Below the pieces are notes generated by a model. The model worked only from the letters and a program-made list of their open reading frames with translations, did no database searches and had not been told where the DNA came from. Below, in pieces: positions 61,501-64,000 of a stretch of DNA of 64,000 nt. Numbering within the stretch: position 1 is the first letter of the stretch; each line of letters begins with the position of its first letter. A program made the translations under genes and the position numbers. The stretch is from the NCBI GenBank assembly GCA_024398715.1, contig JAKSIP010000002.1, forward strand, positions 62,001 through 126,000. The letters are read 5' to 3'. The stretch is from Bacteroidaceae bacterium. Its GTDB lineage: Bacteria > Bacteroidota > Bacteroidia > Bacteroidales > Bacteroidaceae.

Positions 61501-64000
61501 TTTATTCGGATGCCGCTTGCACTCAAGAACTAAATCCAGCACAGTTGATTACATACAAAAAACTAATCTCTCTCCCTGTTACAGCTAACAACGGATTTAC
61601 TCTTAAGGAAGATGCAACATACGACGGCGTACAGTTCGACTGGGCAGCAGAGACATCTTATGGTAATGCTGCCACAGACACTCGTTCCGTTGAGTTTATA
61701 GTATATGGCAAAGATGTTGATAACGCACGCGTGAAGTGGTATAAGAACAATGGAGATTACCATTGTGGTAAATTTACCATTATAGTGTATGTAAACGGTA
61801 CGAAGGTATATTCCGTAAACCAGGATGATAATAAATCATTAGACGGCTTATTTGCCGTACCTTTGCAAGGGTTGAAGATGGGTGATGTGGTGAAGTTTGA
61901 AGTCAAAAAACCTGAGATCTTAGATTGGGATGGCAACGTTACCATAGCCGCCTGTCTGGAATACACCAGCAGTAACGAAGGTGAAGCAGAAACTATTCAT
62001 CATGACGCAGTAGCCCCAACCGATCGGACTGTCGGCTACACGCAAGAGTGCTGGGAAGCATTTAATTTTTACAAATTTTATTCGGATGCCGCTTGCACTC
62101 AAGAACTAAATCCAGCACAGTTGATTACATACAAAAAACTAATCTCTCTCCCTGTTACAGCTAACAACGGATTTACTATCAAGGATGCAGCATACGGTGG
62201 CGTGCAGTTCGACTGGGCAGCAGAGACAACTTACAAGACAACATCTGTAACATCTGTTATTGACTCTGAAACAGGCACCCGTTCCGTTGAGTTTACGGTA
62301 TATGGCACAGATGTCGATAACGCACGCGTGAAGTGGAATAAGACCAGTGGAGATTACCGATATGGTAAATTTACCATTACAGTGTATGTAAATGGTACTC
62401 AGGTATATTCTATAAATCAGGATGATAATAAATCATTAAGTGGCTTCTTTGCCGTACCTTTGCAAGGGTTGAAGAAGGGTGATAAGGTTAAGTTTGAAGT
62501 CAAAAAACCTGAGAAATCAAAATGGTCTGGCAACGTTACCATAGCCGCCTGTCTGGAATACACCAGCAGTAACGGAGGCTTGAATGAGGATATTATTCAT
62601 CATGACGCAACAGAACCGGAATATGAAACTGTAGGAAATATAGAGTATTGGGAAAACAAGGAGACAGGCAAATACTATTCTGATGCCTTTCTTAAGAATG
62701 AACTCAATCCAGAAATGTTGATTACATACAAAAAACTAATCTCTCTCCCTGTTACAGCTAACAACGGCTTTACTATCAAGGATGCAGCATACGGTGGTGT
62801 GCAGTTCGACTGGGCAGCAGAGACATCTTATGGAGATAAAGATAGAGACATTCGTTCCGTTGAGTTTATAGTATATGGCAAAGATGTCGATAACGCACGC
62901 GTGAAATGGACAAAGAATAACCCAGATTGGCGATATGGCCAATTTACCATCAATGTATATGTAAACGGTACTCAGGTATATTCTATAAATCAGGATAACG
63001 GTGAATCTTTGGGCGGCCTATTTGCCGTACCTTTGCAAGGATTGAAGACGGGTGATGTGGTTAAGTTTGAAGTCCAAAAACCTTATTCCTCATATTGGAC
63101 TAGCAACGTTACCATAGCCGCCTGTCTGGAATACACCAGCAGCAACGGAGGTGAAGCAGAAACTATTCATCATGACGCAGTAGAACCGACATACGAAACT
63201 GTGGGATTCAATCAAGAGTGCTGGGAAGCATTTAATGTTTACAAATTTTATTCGGATGCCGCTTGCACTCAAGAACTAAATCCAGCACAGTTGATTACAT
63301 ACGCAAAATTCATCACCACCCCTATTATAGCTAACGACGGCTTTACTATCAAGGATGTAGCATACAGTGACGTACAGTTCGACTGGGCAGCAGAGACATC
63401 TTATGACACTTATGCCAAAGGAACCCGTTCCGTTGAGTTTATGGTGTTCGGCAAAGATGTAGGTAACGCACGCGTGAAATGGACAAAGAATAACCCAGAT
63501 TGGGCATATGGCCAATTTACCATCAATGTATATGTAAACGGTACTCAGGTATATTCTATAAATCAGGATAACGGTGAATCTTTGGGCGGCCTATTTGCCG
63601 TACCTTTGCAAGGATTGAAGACGGGTGATGTGGTTAAGTTTGAAGTCCAAAAACCTTATTCCTCATATGTGACTAGCAACGTTACCATAGCCGCTTGTCT
63701 GGAATACACCAGCAGCAACGGAGGTGCAGGTGTCATTTTAACAGCAGATGACAAATTCAAGAACAAAGGAGATGATGACCCTGAACTGACATGGAAAGTT
63801 ACAAAGGGCGAATTGATGGAAGGTGACGAACTTACTGGTATCAAAATCTGGCGTGAAGAAGGCGAAGAGATTGGTTCATACACAATTCACGTCTCGCAGG
63901 AAGAAGGATCCAATCCGAAGTACTACATTACCTTTGTTGAGGGAACTTTCAGAATATCAGACATTATACATCATGATGTGACAGAACCTACGTATGAGAC
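58548..64000 (+). CDS. giant BspA-like repeat surface protein (3' end beyond the window)
   Basis: At least 1817 codons, open to the window edge. The signal peptide MKKIFFFLVMMLTVGMNAWAQ is followed by three related modules (residues about 22-258, 260-562, 566-768). Each has a DYLCFT-type beta domain ending in SGNIMSLV, then 2-6 BspA/LRR-type repeats of about 24 aa (CYxxMFxxCTxLTxAPxLPATTL). From residue 770 come five units of 180-200 aa, each beginning with ETVGFNQECWE-like and KFYSDAACTQELN segments and ending in TIHHDAVEPT. A MBG-like domain (about 1729-1805: TADDKFKNKGDDDPELTW, GSYTIHVSQEEGSNPKYYI) follows, and another HHD...EPTYET unit begins. It is probably an adhesin or surface-displayed protein; the sorting signal is not visible. 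Confidence 0.85.
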   Translation, partial: MKKIFFFLVMMLTVGMNAWAQDADYLCFTAEEDEAYFQLYKYGNPTKVALEYSTNGGSSWTDYTYTAADGYEYGPVIILQNAGDKVYFRNKSDKVTNFSTSAENYYRFSIRNNKISVSGNVMSLVDKRCAKTTIPNNYCFAKLFEYCTSITSAPKLPATELKEGCYYRMFTGCNNLTNAPTLPARTLKSYCYYEMFQGCTSLSHVEVGFTEWVPSGTTDALKWWMQGVSQTGTFECPKDLDTSSRSNYIPDGWTISQYMPDYLCFTTEKDASICLEKEGSPTAVTIEYSKDGMKWNTLTLYEYVEFQSGETLYLRNASETVTEFSKGGRDYYHFRLSSSDDSNRISASGNIMSLVDKSCNTKTIPCNYCFYELFSGNRNLTSAPKLPATTLAIECYENMFEDCTGLTEAPALPATSLSHACYSNMFSGCTGLVNAPELATTTLAEGCYRSMFQGCTGLTVAPELPATTLVRGCYENMFGDCTGLTEAPELPAPTLVEKCYYGMFDNCSNLRKVNVSFKEWFKLDKNGATAGWLGDVAEEGEFICPPGLPKLTGSSSYIPENWTVKAPDYLCFTANTTSSSKVSLSKVGSPADVALEYSKDASVWKPYTLGEEISLSPFASVYFRNPSRTPTAFSTDGANYYRFSVEGDVAASGNIMTLVEKSGSITEIPNDYCFYGLFSGCTGLTASPELPATTLANYCYYGMFKDCSSLNYIKVGFSQWHENATRDWVSGVAAKGTFDSPVELDKTKLGTSYIPVGWTLGIYHPTKEPTYRTLGYTQDCWEDRATGKFYSDAECTQELNPAQVFTYKKLITNPVTANNGFTLKDATYEGVQFNWAAETTYKTTSAEHSETGTRSVEFIVYGKDVANARVKWYKDSGDYRYGKFTITVYVNGTQVYSVNQNDNKSLSGFFAVPLQGLKTGDVVKFEVKKPETSEWKGNVTIAACLEYTSSDGGEREVIHHDAVEPTDETVGFNQECWEAFNVYKFYSDAACTQELNPAQLITYKKLISLPVTANNGFTLKEDATYDGVQFDWAAETSYGNAATDTRSVEFIVYGKDVDNARVKWYKNNGDYHCGKFTIIVYVNGTKVYSVNQDDNKSLDGLFAVPLQGLKMGDVVKFEVKKPEILDWDGNVTIAACLEYTSSNEGEAETIHHDAVAPTDRTVGYTQECWEAFNFYKFYSDAACTQELNPAQLITYKKLISLPVTANNGFTIKDAAYGGVQFDWAAETTYKTTSVTSVIDSETGTRSVEFTVYGTDVDNARVKWNKTSGDYRYGKFTITVYVNGTQVYSINQDDNKSLSGFFAVPLQGLKKGDKVKFEVKKPEKSKWSGNVTIAACLEYTSSNGGLNEDIIHHDATEPEYETVGNIEYWENKETGKYYSDAFLKNELNPEMLITYKKLISLPVTANNGFTIKDAAYGGVQFDWAAETSYGDKDRDIRSVEFIVYGKDVDNARVKWTKNNPDWRYGQFTINVYVNGTQVYSINQDNGESLGGLFAVPLQGLKTGDVVKFEVQKPYSSYWTSNVTIAACLEYTSSNGGEAETIHHDAVEPTYETVGFNQECWEAFNVYKFYSDAACTQELNPAQLITYAKFITTPIIANDGFTIKDVAYSDVQFDWAAETSYDTYAKGTRSVEFMVFGKDVGNARVKWTKNNPDWAYGQFTINVYVNGTQVYSINQDNGESLGGLFAVPLQGLKTGDVVKFEVQKPYSSYVTSNVTIAACLEYTSSNGGAGVILTADDKFKNKGDDDPELTWKVTKGELMEGDELTGIKIWREEGEEIGSYTIHVSQEEGSNPKYYITFVEGTFRISDIIHHDVTEPTYE
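60855..63726 (+). repeat. five in-frame tandem repeats of 540-600 bp
   Basis: Units start near 60855, 61440, 62016, 62616 and 63186. Blocks such as GGCAACGTTACCATAGCC and GTTACAGCTAACAACGG are identical or nearly so between units, while the variable joints differ by indels of whole codons. Several blocks are more alike at DNA level than synonymous drift would allow, which points to recent duplication or gene conversion. Confidence 0.85.

Overview
The window is chromosomal DNA of a Bacteroidales bacterium, most likely Prevotella- or Paraprevotella-like. The evidence is Bacteroidetes-only families (DUF4468, the DUF4289 putative porin, a histone-H1-like Hc1 protein, an Hc1-type short gene), recurrent promoters of the Bacteroidetes type (TTTG, 19-21 nt, TAnnTTTG), few Shine-Dalgarno sites, xylan-degrading glycosidases, and a BspA-like surface protein. 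The genus is an inference.

Layout. 1-353: a GC-rich tandem repeat, then the aroQ promoter. 354-6403 (+): aroQ, a YihY membrane protein, and a set DUF4468 / J-like protein / porin / Gfo-Idh-MocA oxidoreductase, with a small Hc1 gene on the minus strand. 6404-13856 (-): an OMPP1/FadL-like barrel, a Tyr/Pro-rich exported protein, a GH3 beta-xylosidase/glucosidase, another barrel, and pfkA. 13965-16544 (+): a GH115 alpha-glucuronidase. 16724-23087 (-): a small barrel and a TolC/RND/adaptor efflux operon.

23191-38471 (-) is an aryl-polyene/flexirubin-like polyketide cluster, with aroC and a CDF metal exporter just upstream on the same strand. It has two complete ketosynthases, one Cys-less ketosynthase (chain-length-factor-like), a half-length ketosynthase-like protein, one ACP, a ketoreductase, two hotdog dehydratase domains (one fused to a lipid-A-type acyltransferase), an AMP-ligase, a GT2 glycosyltransferase, a LolA-like carrier, a small EamA protein, and an MMPL exporter fused to a PlsC acyltransferase with a remnant methyltransferase tail. 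Together these would load an aryl starter, extend, reduce and dehydrate it on an ACP, move the product to a (glyco)lipid and export it to the outer membrane. No ammonia-lyase or intact methyltransferase lies in the cluster.

40883-42223 (+): a short RelA/SpoT protein with an inactive HD domain. 42224-43038: an 815-bp gene-free stretch with four copies of a palindromic repeat. 43039-47530 (-): GH31 and GH51 glycosidases. 47679-49441 (+): yccF and ugd. 49465-50644 (-): rnhB and a truncated GH127 gene. 50735-58522 (+): a predicted lipoprotein acetolactate decarboxylase followed by a complete second RND efflux operon and two small genes of unknown function. 58548-64000 (+): the 5' part (at least 1817 codons) of a giant repeat-built surface protein that runs off the window.

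No rRNA, tRNA, CRISPR array, integrase or insertion sequence was recognised.
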